A stretch of 64,000 nt of DNA from Aliiroseovarius sp. S1339. Lineage in GTDB: Bacteria; Pseudomonadota; Alphaproteobacteria; Rhodobacterales; Rhodobacteraceae. The first letter of the stretch is position 1, and each line of letters starts with the position of its first letter. The notes beneath the pieces were generated by a model that was given only the letters and a program-made list of their open reading frames with translations, did not search any database and was not told the origin of the DNA. Shown one piece after another: positions 1-7,840 of this stretch. The position numbers were made by a program, and so were the translations under genes. The DNA is taken from positions 1-64,000 of the forward strand of contig NZ_JALPQG010000007.1 of the NCBI RefSeq assembly GCF_023195695.1. The letters are read 5' to 3'.

Positions 1-56
1 GTCGCGCCAATGGTACTGCGTCTTAAGACGTGGGAGAGTAGGTCACCGCCAAACCT
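1..56 (+). rRNA. 5S ribosomal RNA, 3' end (partial)
   Basis: The first bases match the 3' portion of an alphaproteobacterial 5S rRNA, with the GGTACTGCGTCTTAAGACG helix region followed by GTGGGAGAGTAGGTCACCGCC. The 5' part and the rest of the rRNA operon lie upstream of the window. The exact mature 3' end cannot be fixed because the pairing 5' strand is missing. Confidence 0.85.
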
Positions 57-102
57 AGAAAAGAGCTAATTCTCTCAATACGATAACAATACAAACAAAC
101 AC

Positions 103-137
103 AAAACGCCGTCAGCTGAATAAGCTGGCGGCGTTTT
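103..137 (+). terminator. Rho-independent terminator of the rRNA operon
   Basis: A 15-bp stem, AAAACGCCGTCAGCT against AGCTGGCGGCGTTTT, closes a 5-nt loop with a single A/C mismatch and ends in a run of T. It lies about 50 bp after the 5S 3' end and is placed to end the rRNA transcript before the downstream genes. Confidence 0.85.
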
Positions 138-234
138 GCTGTTCGAGAGGTGGCAGGGGGTAAGCGTTGCTTTTGCACCTACAGTTCGAAATGCGTGGAG
201 ACATAAACAATCTGGCCTTCAAGAAAAAAGAAGT

Positions 235-603
235 TCACGAACACACCGCATTTTTTTCTGAATACGAAACGGCGCAGAAAGCCTTTGGATGGCTCACAAA
301 AGCTGATGGTTTGATCAGCCGTATATTTGCGGGAGCAAATACCTCTCCCAAAAACAGCCATCCACTCTCTTTGAAATAGGGTTCCAAACTGCTTCCATCG
401 CAATCGGTGCCGACAAGAGTCAAAAGAGTCTTCCTAAATCTGCTTTCATTTATGTCGCGCGCATCAAAGCTTTCGCGTGCTTCGATCAATCCCTTGAGCG
501 GCGCTTCTTTGAGTAAGCTCCCACAATCTTTAGCGAGCAATGGGGTAGCAAGCAGAGGCAACATGACCAGAGATGCAGTTAGAGTTATGTAAGGAAAGTG
601 CAT
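235..603 (-). CDS. Hypothetical secreted protein
   Basis: Reads as a 122-residue protein with a good Sec signal peptide (hydrophobic residues 5-22, cleavage likely after LLA at about residue 24) and four cysteines in the mature part (near 27, 68, 109 and 121), which could form disulfides in the periplasm. I recognise no family. No strong ribosome binding site precedes the ATG, and a shorter reading frame overlaps on the other strand, so this is only probably a gene. The signal peptide is the main argument for it. Confidence 0.45.
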   Translation of the reverse strand: MHFPYITLTASLVMLPLLATPLLAKDCGSLLKEAPLKGLIEARESFDARDINESRFRKTLLTLVGTDCDGSSLEPYFKESGWLFLGEVFAPANIRLIKPSAFVSHPKAFCAVSYSEKNAVCS

Positions 604-823
604 GAACGAGTTGATCCGTGAATTGGCAATGAGAACTCTAAAGGTTGTAAGCTATTAGTCGAGGCTGATGTCTGCCAACCAAACCAAACCAACCAACGCC
701 GCCTCGACACAGAATCGGAACAAGATAGCTCGGCACTCCGTTCGAGAGATCATCCAACGAAACGGCATCTCCCTTCCGCATTCGCCCCACCCCGTGCTAG
801 CCTAGCTTGCTGAGGAGGGGCCA

Positions 824-1504
824 ATGGAGAAACTGCTGCTTTCAGATATCCTCGTGCTGGCCGCTGCTGGCATGTTCGTCTTGGGATACCTGATTATCAA
901 TCAGGTGATCCTGCGCGTCATGCTGCTGATCGGCACAGCACTGTATATCTGGTATTATTTCGTCGTCGCACCAACGCCTCTGTGGCCGGCCATCTGGGCG
1001 AGCTCGGCAACCGGATTTGCTAACATAATCGGCCTTTCTGGGCTGTTACTTCGTAAATCACAATTGTCGATCCCGCGAAGGTTCAGTGATCTTTACGTTC
1101 ATTTCGACATGTTGCCACCAGGAGACTTTAGAAAGCTGATGCTGGTGGCCCAGCGACGATCCCGCCCGGCGGGTTACCAATTAACGCAGGACGGCGTTGA
1201 AGTTCAAAAACTTTGCTACGTCGTTGCTGGAACAGTGACGGTAAAGAAGTTCGGCAACTCTTTCACGATGCCAGGCGCCAGTTTCGTTGGAGAGGTTTCC
1301 TTTCTTACTGGCAATTACGCGTCTGCGTCGACGTACCTTTCGCATGAAAGTGACGTTCTGGAATGGGATGTTGGCATGTTGGAGCGGCGGGCAGCGCGAG
1401 ACGTTCGTTTCCGGTTGGCATTAGACGCCGTAATTTCTCTGGATCTTGCACAAAAGGTTGCGCGCGCCGGAACGCAAGGTGTTGCCGGCGCTAGGCTAAC
1501 GTAA
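824..1504 (+). CDS. Membrane protein with cyclic-nucleotide-binding-like (Popeye-type) domain
   Basis: A 226-residue protein with three predicted membrane helices (about 8-26, 28-48 and 55-75) followed by a beta-roll domain (about 110-210) resembling the cyclic-nucleotide-binding fold, with GEVSFLTG corresponding to the phosphate-binding cassette. This order of parts matches Popeye-domain proteins. The arginine that normally follows the cassette and holds the cyclic phosphate is not in its usual place (the sequence runs NYASAST), so classical cAMP binding is doubtful. The start is supported by GAGGAGGGG, 5 nt before the ATG. It stands alone and converges on the next gene. The family assignment is from pattern only. 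Confidence 0.8.
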   Translation: MEKLLLSDILVLAAAGMFVLGYLIINQVILRVMLLIGTALYIWYYFVVAPTPLWPAIWASSATGFANIIGLSGLLLRKSQLSIPRRFSDLYVHFDMLPPGDFRKLMLVAQRRSRPAGYQLTQDGVEVQKLCYVVAGTVTVKKFGNSFTMPGASFVGEVSFLTGNYASASTYLSHESDVLEWDVGMLERRAARDVRFRLALDAVISLDLAQKVARAGTQGVAGARLT

Positions 1505-1520
1505 CCTAACTCTGCTCAAG

Positions 1521-2240
1521 TCAGGACCCGCCGGTCGCGCAACGCAGGAACCGTTCGATCTGGACCTGAATGCCCGACCATCTCGACAGCAGGCGCGCGG
1601 GGTAGTCCATGACAACGTCAATTGATTGGGCACGCATGTAATGGGTGCACGTCTGGTTGAACTGTCCTTGTGCCGCTCCGCATTCCAGCACGGCGGTAAG
1701 GGAACCATTTGCATCCATTGCGGTGAAGACCCTTCCAGAGGTGCCTCTGTCAACTTTGGAAAGCCGGGTCAGGCCGAAATTGTATGGCACTGAGGCGATC
1801 GCGTTCTCGCCCTGCACGGCAACGATGCCAGTCAGGTTGGCCGCAACCTCGTCCAGATCGGCAAAATCGCCAATAAGAAGCGTGACAGGCGCGATGCCAT
1901 CGGTGTCTGGGTGATGTGTGGCTGTTAATCTACGCGTCTGTTCACGACTGACCGGCAAAGCGTTTCCAATCATCATCCGAAACAACAACGACCCGTGCCG
2001 CATTCCGCTTTGCTGATCAAGCCGGTCTTCCAGATAGACCTGCGGCAGGCTGATCTCCACCTCGCGGCCTTCAAGGCTCATATCGAGGTAGAGCACCACC
2101 ATTTCAGCATCGTCGGTGAATTGATTGCAGGGATCCAGCGCGGGCGTGTTCAAAAGGGTGTCATAGCTGACAGCTTGCGCTGGTTGGCTGGTTGCCAGCG
2201 CGATAAGGCTGCAGGAGATGAGCACGGAACCTGTCTTCAC
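1521..2240 (-). CDS. Hypothetical secreted protein
   Basis: A 239-residue protein with a clear signal peptide (hydrophobic residues 5-18, cleavage after AQA at about residue 23). The mature part contains four cysteines, including a conserved-looking ECG and a QTCTHY motif, and has no membrane segments. I recognise no domain. It is convergent with the Popeye-like gene and lies downstream of the PagL-like gene on the same strand with a 71-bp gap, so the two could be cotranscribed envelope genes. Its function is unknown; a periplasmic location is inferred from the signal peptide alone. Confidence 0.7.
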   Translation of the reverse strand: MKTGSVLISCSLIALATSQPAQAVSYDTLLNTPALDPCNQFTDDAEMVVLYLDMSLEGREVEISLPQVYLEDRLDQQSGMRHGSLLFRMMIGNALPVSREQTRRLTATHHPDTDGIAPVTLLIGDFADLDEVAANLTGIVAVQGENAIASVPYNFGLTRLSKVDRGTSGRVFTAMDANGSLTAVLECGAAQGQFNQTCTHYMRAQSIDVVMDYPARLLSRWSGIQVQIERFLRCATGGS

Positions 2241-2311
2241 CCGCTAAGTATGCGCTTTTGGTGACGTCTCGGCAAATTCGGCGGTTTTTCGGGCGGGCGA
2301 TTGGCCTGCAT

Positions 2312-2824
2312 TTACCTGGTCGGAACCGAGATGCGAAGCTGGAGGGATTCCAGTCCCGGATTGACCGGCACGATGTCACCATTCGACCGATGATCAAGCG
2401 AGACGCTGTAACGCACCCCGTCTGCGCGCTCATATCCGGCATCTATGCCCGAACGAAACTCGACCGGATGGCCCAGTACTGGCCCATGATCGCGCAACCA
2501 GATGCCGGGCATAAAGGAAAACTGCGCAAACGACCTGCTGCCCCACAAATGAAACGCATTCACCGCGCCCACACCGATCCACACATCGCCCAGACTGTCC
2601 ACCGAGGCGCCGATGGTGGGTTGAAAAGGGCCGAAGCTGAGCGGTAGGTCGTGGCGATAGTAAGCCTCGGCCCCGATGGAATCGGCCTCGAATATCAGTT
2701 TGCCTGCTGAGGCGACGTGGCGGGCCACGGTGGCTGCCGGTTTCACGCAGCCCGTATCGCAGTGATTGACCCACATGTCGATCAACCCTGTGAGCAAAAA
2801 CAAGACTGCCAGCGTGCCGTCCAT
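2312..2824 (-). CDS. PagL-like lipid A 3-O-deacylase (acyloxyacyl hydrolase family)
   Basis: The protein is 170 residues from the chosen ATG, which has GGAAGG upstream; a longer frame begins 18 codons earlier without a signal. The C-terminal half has the outer-membrane beta-barrel pattern of lipid A deacylases, including GSRSFAQFSFMPGIW and a terminal LQLRISVP strand. His145, Ser147 (DHRSN) and Glu159 (NPGLE) keep the H-x-S and +14 Glu spacing of the PagL catalytic triad. It would remove the 3-linked acyl chain of lipid A in the outer membrane. The N-terminus has one hydrophobic stretch that may be a signal peptide. Specificity is inferred from the family. Confidence 0.8.
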   Translation of the reverse strand: MDGTLAVLFLLTGLIDMWVNHCDTGCVKPAATVARHVASAGKLIFEADSIGAEAYYRHDLPLSFGPFQPTIGASVDSLGDVWIGVGAVNAFHLWGSRSFAQFSFMPGIWLRDHGPVLGHPVEFRSGIDAGYERADGVRYSVSLDHRSNGDIVPVNPGLESLQLRISVPTR

Positions 2825-2968
2825 TGCAATAACCTTCCGTGTTCTCAGACAGTTAATCGAACGAACAGACAATGTCACGCAGTCGCAAAAGGGAACTGGC
2901 TTTTGTTCTAGTTTTTTGCCGAATGCGCTTGTGGTTCGCAGACTGTGAGCCTATATACACCGCATTGG

Positions 2969-3378
<410 letters not shown>

Positions 3379-3403
3379 GGCGATTGTATACTTGACAAAC
3401 CCA
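3379..3403. repeat. Terminal inverted repeat of the IS1595-family element, left
   Basis: It starts GGCGATTGTATACTTG and continues to CCCA; the right end at 6132-6156, read inward, starts GGTAATTGTATACTTG and continues identically. That is 23 matches in 25 bp. Both repeats contain TTGACA pointing inward, which could act as a -35 box for cargo or transposase transcription; this last point is speculation. Confidence 0.92.
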
Positions 3404-3407
3404 TAGA

Positions 3408-3620
3408 CTAGGCGGGTTGTGTTTCATGCCATTTGGCAATGACCGCACAAAACGGCCCCACATGAATACCTGAAACAACAGGTTTGCTAGCGCCATTCGG
3501 TGTAAATTCGCAGTAGTCGTTTTCGTCACAGGTGTAGGTTCCGATAACCTCACCATTCTTAGTGAAGACATCGCCGCTATCCGCTGGAAAACCCTCAAGG
3601 GTCACATGCCAATGATCCAT
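3408..3620 (-). CDS. Small cargo protein, unknown function (70 aa)
   Basis: A 70-residue soluble protein, MDHWHVTLEGFP at the N-terminus, with GDVFTKNGEVIGTY and a C-terminal helix. I have seen similar small proteins in mobile or plasmid contexts but know no function. Its ATG overlaps the TGA of the 50-residue gene (TGATG), so the two are translationally coupled. The TAG stop lies just inside the left inverted repeat, making it the last gene of the cargo operon. The conserved small size and coupling argue for a real gene. Confidence 0.7.
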   Translation of the reverse strand: MDHWHVTLEGFPADSGDVFTKNGEVIGTYTCDENDYCEFTPNGASKPVVSGIHVGPFCAVIAKWHETQPA

Positions 3621-3772
3621 CAGTCGGCCTTCTTGTCGTCCGGCTTCTGCTTCGCCAGCTTGCGCAGATTCTCATTAAACCGTTCTTCGTCGTCGTCCGT
3701 CTCTAGTTCGCGGGCGGCTTCTTTGAAGCGGTCAAGTTGGCTTTTGTCTTGCGTGCTCAAACAACTCTCCAT
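3620..3772 (-). CDS. Small acidic cargo protein, unknown function (50 aa)
   Basis: A 50-residue charged protein: a helix containing DRFKEAARELETDDDEERF, then NLRKLAKQKPDDKKAD. The pattern FKEAARELE-D-DDE-RF resembles a small-protein family that I recall from rhizobial and rhodobacteral genomes, with no known function. It starts inside the end of the PIN gene (41-bp overlap) and ends at the start of the 70-residue gene (TGATG). The nested arrangement suggests coordinated translation, with this protein and the next probably acting as a pair. Confidence 0.7.
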   Translation of the reverse strand: MESCLSTQDKSQLDRFKEAARELETDDDEERFNENLRKLAKQKPDDKKAD

Positions 3773-4250
3773 CGGTGGAACTGTCGGGGTAACAAATTTT
3801 CAACTTGTTACCGTTCCGGCAGTCGAATTTATCGGACAAATGAAGCAAATCATCATGATCATATGTATGCATGGTTTCAATGCTCCACCTGAGAGCGGAC
3901 GCCAGATGTACGGCGTCTTGATATTTACTTAAGCCGGTTGTGTCCCGCCAAAGCTGACGCCCCATTTCCGCGATATCTACAGCCATCGGAATTGGCTTTA
4001 TAAATTGCTGTCTAAAGATATCCGATATCTTTTTGCCATTGTCTTCCGACATTGGTTTCTGCTTGGAGGATTCCTTGCCAATCCGGCGACACTCAATCAT
4101 CGACAACGTGGACGTCCAAATTTCGGCTTTGCCGTCTCTCGCCCAGCCGTAGACGATTTCCAACTCGCGCTGCTTGTCAGCCTCACCATTCAGCAGGCCG
4201 ATAAATGCGCAGGTGTCCCAATAGAACTTTCTAGGTTTAGCCAACGGCAT
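3732..4250 (-). CDS. PIN-domain protein (probable RNase)
   Basis: A 172-residue PIN-domain protein. The acidic metal-binding residues are visible: Asp12 (WDTCAFIGLL), Glu53 (SMIE), Asp112 (YQDAVHLASAL) and Asp131 (TYDHDDLL). PIN proteins are Mg2+-dependent ribonucleases and often toxins of VapBC-type modules. The ATG (a GTG lies one codon upstream) overlaps the end of the 284-residue gene by 14 nt, so that gene may encode its partner, although it is much longer than a typical VapB antitoxin. A toxin role is inferred from the family and from carriage on a transposon, not shown. Confidence 0.85.
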   Translation of the reverse strand: MPLAKPRKFYWDTCAFIGLLNGEADKQRELEIVYGWARDGKAEIWTSTLSMIECRRIGKESSKQKPMSEDNGKKISDIFRQQFIKPIPMAVDIAEMGRQLWRDTTGLSKYQDAVHLASALRWSIETMHTYDHDDLLHLSDKFDCRNGNKLKICYPDSSTDGELFEHARQKPT

Positions 4251-5091
4251 CACCTCTCAACAGATCAAGGTGTTCGTCCATTGATTTATCGCCCAATACG
4301 TCAAATTTCTTGAGATCATTTATCGTAATATCAGTCCACGGCACGTCCTCAAAGTCGTCGATGTCGGCACGCTTTAGGTCGCCATCCGAGTTGTAATGAA
4401 GCGCTCCAGTCAGGTTTACTCTGTGTCCCTCCCAGACCTCACTCCAGTTGTGTGCCGGACCTATCTTTTCAGATAATTCCTCAGACAATACGCATGTGAA
4501 CTTCTTCTCAGATAAGCGATCGATAACATCAAGAGCAGGCTTACCATTCCATCTCGTTAGACCAGAGATTTCGCCTTCAACTGTTCCGTATTCGGTGCGT
4601 TGCCAATCCGGCTTGCTCTCACGCTCTGCTATTTCAGCGCGTTCAATCGCAGCTTTCGCTTTCTTCGCATTCTGCGGGCGAATACTAAACGGATCACTCC
4701 CCGAAAACGCAATTTCCGTTCTTGTTATGGTGCTAGTATTTCTTTCGATCACCCGCTTAAGTGCTGGCATTGCATCAATGACAACACCGCCGACACGGCC
4801 TTCCAGCAGGTCTTTAACATCTTTCTCCAGAAGGCCGGATACGCGGTTAGCTTCCAAAACAACCGACAACTCTGGCTTAGATGGGAACGGCTCTGCCATC
4901 AGAGTAAATGGGGGGCTGTTTGTGTGGGCCTCGGTTAGACGCCACACAATCTGTCGTTCATTTGGGTTAACCGCCTCGGAGCGCTCTAAGGCTTCGATCA
5001 TGTCCAGCACTTGGTTCAGAGCGTCAGACACAGTTAAGAACTCCCCTGCCAAGGGGTCCGGATAGACCGTCACTGAAAACGTCTTAGCCAT
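4237..5091 (-). CDS. Cargo protein of unknown function, partner of the PIN protein
   Basis: A 284-residue soluble protein with no signal peptide or membrane segment. Residues 1-120 form one mixed alpha/beta region, then comes a charged helical stretch (RPQNAKKAKAAIERAEIAER, about 138-157). The last part (about 168-235) has a beta-rich pattern with YGTVEGEISGLTRWNGKP and HRVNLTGALHY that could be an OB-like fold. I recognise no family. It starts 21 bp after the transposase stop and overlaps the PIN gene, so it is translationally linked to it. Acting as an antitoxin or regulator of the PIN protein is a guess from position. Confidence 0.75.
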   Translation of the reverse strand: MAKTFSVTVYPDPLAGEFLTVSDALNQVLDMIEALERSEAVNPNERQIVWRLTEAHTNSPPFTLMAEPFPSKPELSVVLEANRVSGLLEKDVKDLLEGRVGGVVIDAMPALKRVIERNTSTITRTEIAFSGSDPFSIRPQNAKKAKAAIERAEIAERESKPDWQRTEYGTVEGEISGLTRWNGKPALDVIDRLSEKKFTCVLSEELSEKIGPAHNWSEVWEGHRVNLTGALHYNSDGDLKRADIDDFEDVPWTDITINDLKKFDVLGDKSMDEHLDLLRGDAVG

Positions 5092-5112
5092 ACTTGTCCT
5101 TCTTTGGCCGCT

Positions 5113-6087
5113 TTATGCGACCACCGATGAGCCACGGTATGTCAACCGCTTGCCCTTAACTGACACTAACAAGTTAATGCCTCGTTGTGAATCATCTACT
5201 CCATTTGCGACCCGATTATTGTAACGGAAATCAAATTCCGCAGCATAGCGGTGAAGGTGCTGTTTACCGCAGTGCTGATAGACACCCTTCATGCCGCGCT
5301 TGAAGATGCTGTAGAAGCCTTCGACCGTGTTGGTGTGCATTTTGCGATCCTCCAGGTTCACATACTCACCAGCGCTGTGATTGGTCCAACCATGGGCTTC
5401 AAACACGCGGCCAGCGCCGATGTTTTGATACTGACGGGCTTCGTCGGTCATAACATACGCTTCTTTGGCGATGTTCTCTTGCAGGATAGGGATCAGAGTG
5501 GACTTTTTGAGGTCGTCCACAACGATAGACTTGGCGCGTTTCGTGGCGCGATCCACCAGCGTCAGCATTTTCATCTTGTGAGAACCGCCACGGGCCTTTG
5601 GGTGCTTAGTCACGCCCGGTTCTTTGCCGATGAAAGTTTCATCGACCTCCACAATGCCACCATCGTTGCCGAAGCCAGCCAGCGCACCGTCGCGCATGCA
5701 CTCGCGGATGCGGTGCGTCAGGAACCAAGCGGATTTATAGGTGATGCCCAGAACGCGGTGCAGTTGGTGGCTGCTGATGCCCTTCTTGCTGGACACCATC
5801 AGGTGAATGGCTTGCAGCCACAGGTGCAGCGGCAGGTGGCTTTCTTCAAATATCGTGCCTTTGCGCACAGTGAACTGCTTACGGCACTCACGGCACTTCC
5901 ACAGGCCGTGGCGCTCAACGCCTTCCGGGTTCTTCTTGCTGGGCTTAGAACGGACGCCCACGAGAGGATAGGCGCAATCCACAGCGCCGCAATGCTGGCA
6001 TACCGGACCATCGGGCCAGATGATGCTTTCAACGTGCTTAAAGGCTTCGGCCTCGTCGTACATGTATGGTTTGGTAAGAACAGACAT
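5113..6087 (-). CDS. IS1595-family transposase
   Basis: A 324-residue transposase. An N-terminal zinc ribbon is formed by Cys30, Cys33, Cys65 and Cys68. The catalytic domain shows the IS1595 signature: Asp149 (VEVDETFIG), Asp215 (MTDEARQY) and Asn253/Glu256 (HTNTVEGFYS), followed by IFKRGMKGVYQH. The enzyme would cut and rejoin the element at its inverted repeats. The frame is complete and in good condition. It is the first gene transcribed inward from the right repeat, and its stop is 21 bp before the cargo operon, so all five genes may share a transcript. Confidence 0.95.
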   Translation of the reverse strand: MSVLTKPYMYDEAEAFKHVESIIWPDGPVCQHCGAVDCAYPLVGVRSKPSKKNPEGVERHGLWKCRECRKQFTVRKGTIFEESHLPLHLWLQAIHLMVSSKKGISSHQLHRVLGITYKSAWFLTHRIRECMRDGALAGFGNDGGIVEVDETFIGKEPGVTKHPKARGGSHKMKMLTLVDRATKRAKSIVVDDLKKSTLIPILQENIAKEAYVMTDEARQYQNIGAGRVFEAHGWTNHSAGEYVNLEDRKMHTNTVEGFYSIFKRGMKGVYQHCGKQHLHRYAAEFDFRYNNRVANGVDDSQRGINLLVSVKGKRLTYRGSSVVA

Positions 6088-6131
6088 TGTGGGTTTCCTT
6101 AACTCTATGAGTTATATGTAGGAATTCGCCT

Positions 6132-6156
6132 TGGGTTTGTCAAGTATACAATTACC
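6132..6156. repeat. Terminal inverted repeat of the IS1595-family element, right
   Basis: Read on the minus strand it begins GGTAATTGTATACTTG and matches the left repeat at 23 of 25 positions. The flanking CAGTTTTG at 6157-6164 is the right target duplication. The transposase ATG lies 45 bp inside. Confidence 0.92.
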
Positions 6157-7250
6157 CAGTTTTGTCTTCATCGACGCATGGAACATCCCTTCGCTGATTG
6201 CGTCCACAATCTTGGCGATTTTGGATAAAACAGTACGAAGTTCGGCTTCCAATCTGGTGTGGCTGGACGTGTTCTCAACTTGAAGCCTGTTCCATTCGCG
6301 ATGATATTCTGACACAAACTCTGCCATCAGCGCTGGATGCATCAGTTTCTGTTTCAGGCCCTTCAAAACGCGATCTTCCACCTCTTTGCGTTTGATGAGC
6401 AGACGATTGTCGCAGGTGCCCTTATTGCGAGCAGAGGCGCAGCCGTATTTGGACTTGTTCATCAACGTGTATGACCCGCCACAACATCCACACTTAAGCA
6501 AGCCTGAGAAAAGATGTTTGACGCGCCGAGCCGCCCCAAGGGTTTTACCGCCGCGACCTTCGGGCGCTGCGACTATTTCATGCCGGATTGCTCCTTGCCG
6601 ATGTTTGACGCGGGCCCAGAGATCGTCATCAATTATGCGCAAGTCCGGGACCTCATTCCGAACCCATTGATCTTCTGAATTTAGGCGGGCTTGGCGTTTT
6701 CCAGTGACTGGATCTTTAATATAGCGTTGTCGATTCCAAACACGCTGGCCGATAAACAGTTCGTTATTTAGAATGCCGGTTCCACGTTTCTAATTGCCCG
6801 AAATGGTTGAGAACGACCACGTTCCAGTCCCTTTGCCAGATCTTGGCGCGGGCACACCTTCGGCATTTAGGGCGACAGCAATCGCCCGGGCTGAAAGGCC
6901 GGTTTCGTAGTCTTCAAAGATCCGCCTTACGACGCGCGCCTCTTCGGCACTAATAACGAGATCCCCTGTACTCCAAGTTCCATCAGGTAGAAGCTGTCGA
7001 TCAAGGCTTTAGCCATAACTGCGTCCGCCTCCAGATTTACCGGCAACAACGCGTCCCTCAAGTCCGCGATGGGTCTTTTGAGCGAGGTTCTTTAGAAACA
7101 AGGCATTCATCGTGCCGCCAAGGCCGATGTGCATCTCGTTGATCTCGCCTTCCGCCTTAGTGACGATATCAACACCCAGAAACCTCATACGTTTATGAAG
7201 GGCTGCGATGTGTTCTTGATCCCGAGACAAACGATCAAGCGTGAGCCTCC
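6157..7250 (-). pseudogene. Large serine recombinase, middle portion with two in-frame stops
   Basis: One continuous minus-strand frame runs from LDRLSRDQEHIAALHKR (late catalytic domain) through the recombinase domain, the zinc-binding LKCGCCGGSYTL segment and the start of the coiled coil. It is broken by a TAA at 7009-7011 (probably a former Tyr, SYG-stop-SLDRQLLPDG) and a TAG at 6790-6792 (probably a former Trp, SGN-stop-KRGTGI). The N-terminus with the nucleophilic serine is missing, cut off at the IS3 remnant. The 3' part resumes at 3378 after the IS1595 element. The gene is clearly non-functional. Confidence 0.88.
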
Positions 7251-7297
7251 CCCTTTGAAGTGGTCCGTCCCTATAGTTGGGAAACGGAGGGCCATAA

Positions 7298-7576
7298 ATG
7301 GCCATCAAGAGACCCAAGCCCGAAGAGATTGTCGTGAAGTTGCGGCAGGTTGAAGTTCTGATGGGGCAAGGAATGCCTCGGATAGATGCAATCAGACAAA
7401 TCGGTGTGACTGAGCAAACTTACTACCGCTGGAAGAAGAAGTACGGCGGAATGGGCACAGAACAACTCAAGGAACTGAAGCGGCTACAGAAGGAGAACGA
7501 GCGGCTTCGGCGAGCTGTTTTGGACCTGACGCTGGACAAGTTGATCCTGTCCGAGGCCGCAAAGGGAAACTTCTGA
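7298..7576 (+). CDS. IS3-family OrfA
   Basis: A 92-residue helix-turn-helix protein of IS3 elements. KRPKPEEIVVKLRQVEVL begins the DNA-binding domain, VTEQTYYRWKKKYGG is the recognition region, and the leucine-zipper-like stretch KELKRLQKENERLRRAV leads to the conserved ending DKLILSEAAKGNF. In an intact element it binds the inverted repeats and fuses with OrfB by programmed -1 frameshifting. Here the frame is complete, but the partner orfB is truncated, so no transposition is expected from this copy. Confidence 0.9.
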   Translation: MAIKRPKPEEIVVKLRQVEVLMGQGMPRIDAIRQIGVTEQTYYRWKKKYGGMGTEQLKELKRLQKENERLRRAVLDLTLDKLILSEAAKGNF

Positions 7577-7840
7577 GCCCATCCCGTCGCCGTGCCTGCA
7601 TCGATCATGTGCGCAGCCAATTGAAGGTTTCCGAGCGTCGCGTTTGCCGCGTCTTGGGCCAGCACCGATCCACACAGAGACGCGTGCCGGTTGGTCGGAC
7701 TGACGAAGACCGTCTGGTTGCGGACATGATCGAGATGACACGTCAGCATGGGCGATACGGTTACCGTCGGATTGCCGCTCTGCTGAGAGATGCAGGCTGG
7801 CAGGTGAACGATGAACGTGTCGAGCGCCTATGGCGGCGAT
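7576..7840 (+). pseudogene. IS3-family OrfB, N-terminal fragment
   Basis: The frame overlapping the end of orfA reads LSPSRRRACIDHVRSQLKVS, then RVCRVLGQHRSTQR and RYGYRRIAALLRDAGW, and ends at VERLWRR; this is the N-terminal domain of an IS3 OrfB transposase. The DDE catalytic core is absent because phage-derived sequence begins immediately after. Confidence 0.85.

Larger units (their letters stand above)
3379..6156 (-). mobile_element. IS1595-family transposon with four cargo genes
   Basis: A 2778-bp element bounded by 25-bp inverted repeats and an 8-bp target duplication, inserted in the serine recombinase gene. It contains an apparently intact IS1595-type transposase plus four tightly packed cargo genes on the same strand: a 284-residue protein, a PIN-domain protein, a 50-residue protein and a 70-residue protein whose stop lies 4 bp from the left repeat. 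All five frames are open, in contrast to the decayed host gene, so the element looks more recent than the island. Confidence 0.92.
7255..7840 (+). mobile_element. IS3-family insertion sequence remnant (left end only)
   Basis: The left terminal region is visible (TGAAGTGGTCCGTCCCTATA at 7255), followed by orfA and the beginning of orfB. The element stops abruptly near 7840 inside orfB, where phage sequence begins, so the right end and most of the transposase are lost. It also marks the point where the serine recombinase N-terminus is cut off, so a deletion between insertion elements probably shaped this junction. A related end occurs at 22645. Confidence 0.85.

Noticed and set aside
678-701. 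AACCAAACC-type tandem repeat
   Set aside because: Only about three imperfect units in an intergenic gap, with no evidence of function.
5251-6102. Rightward frame of 283 codons inside the transposon
   Set aside because: Antisense to the IS1595-family transposase, which has all catalytic motifs.
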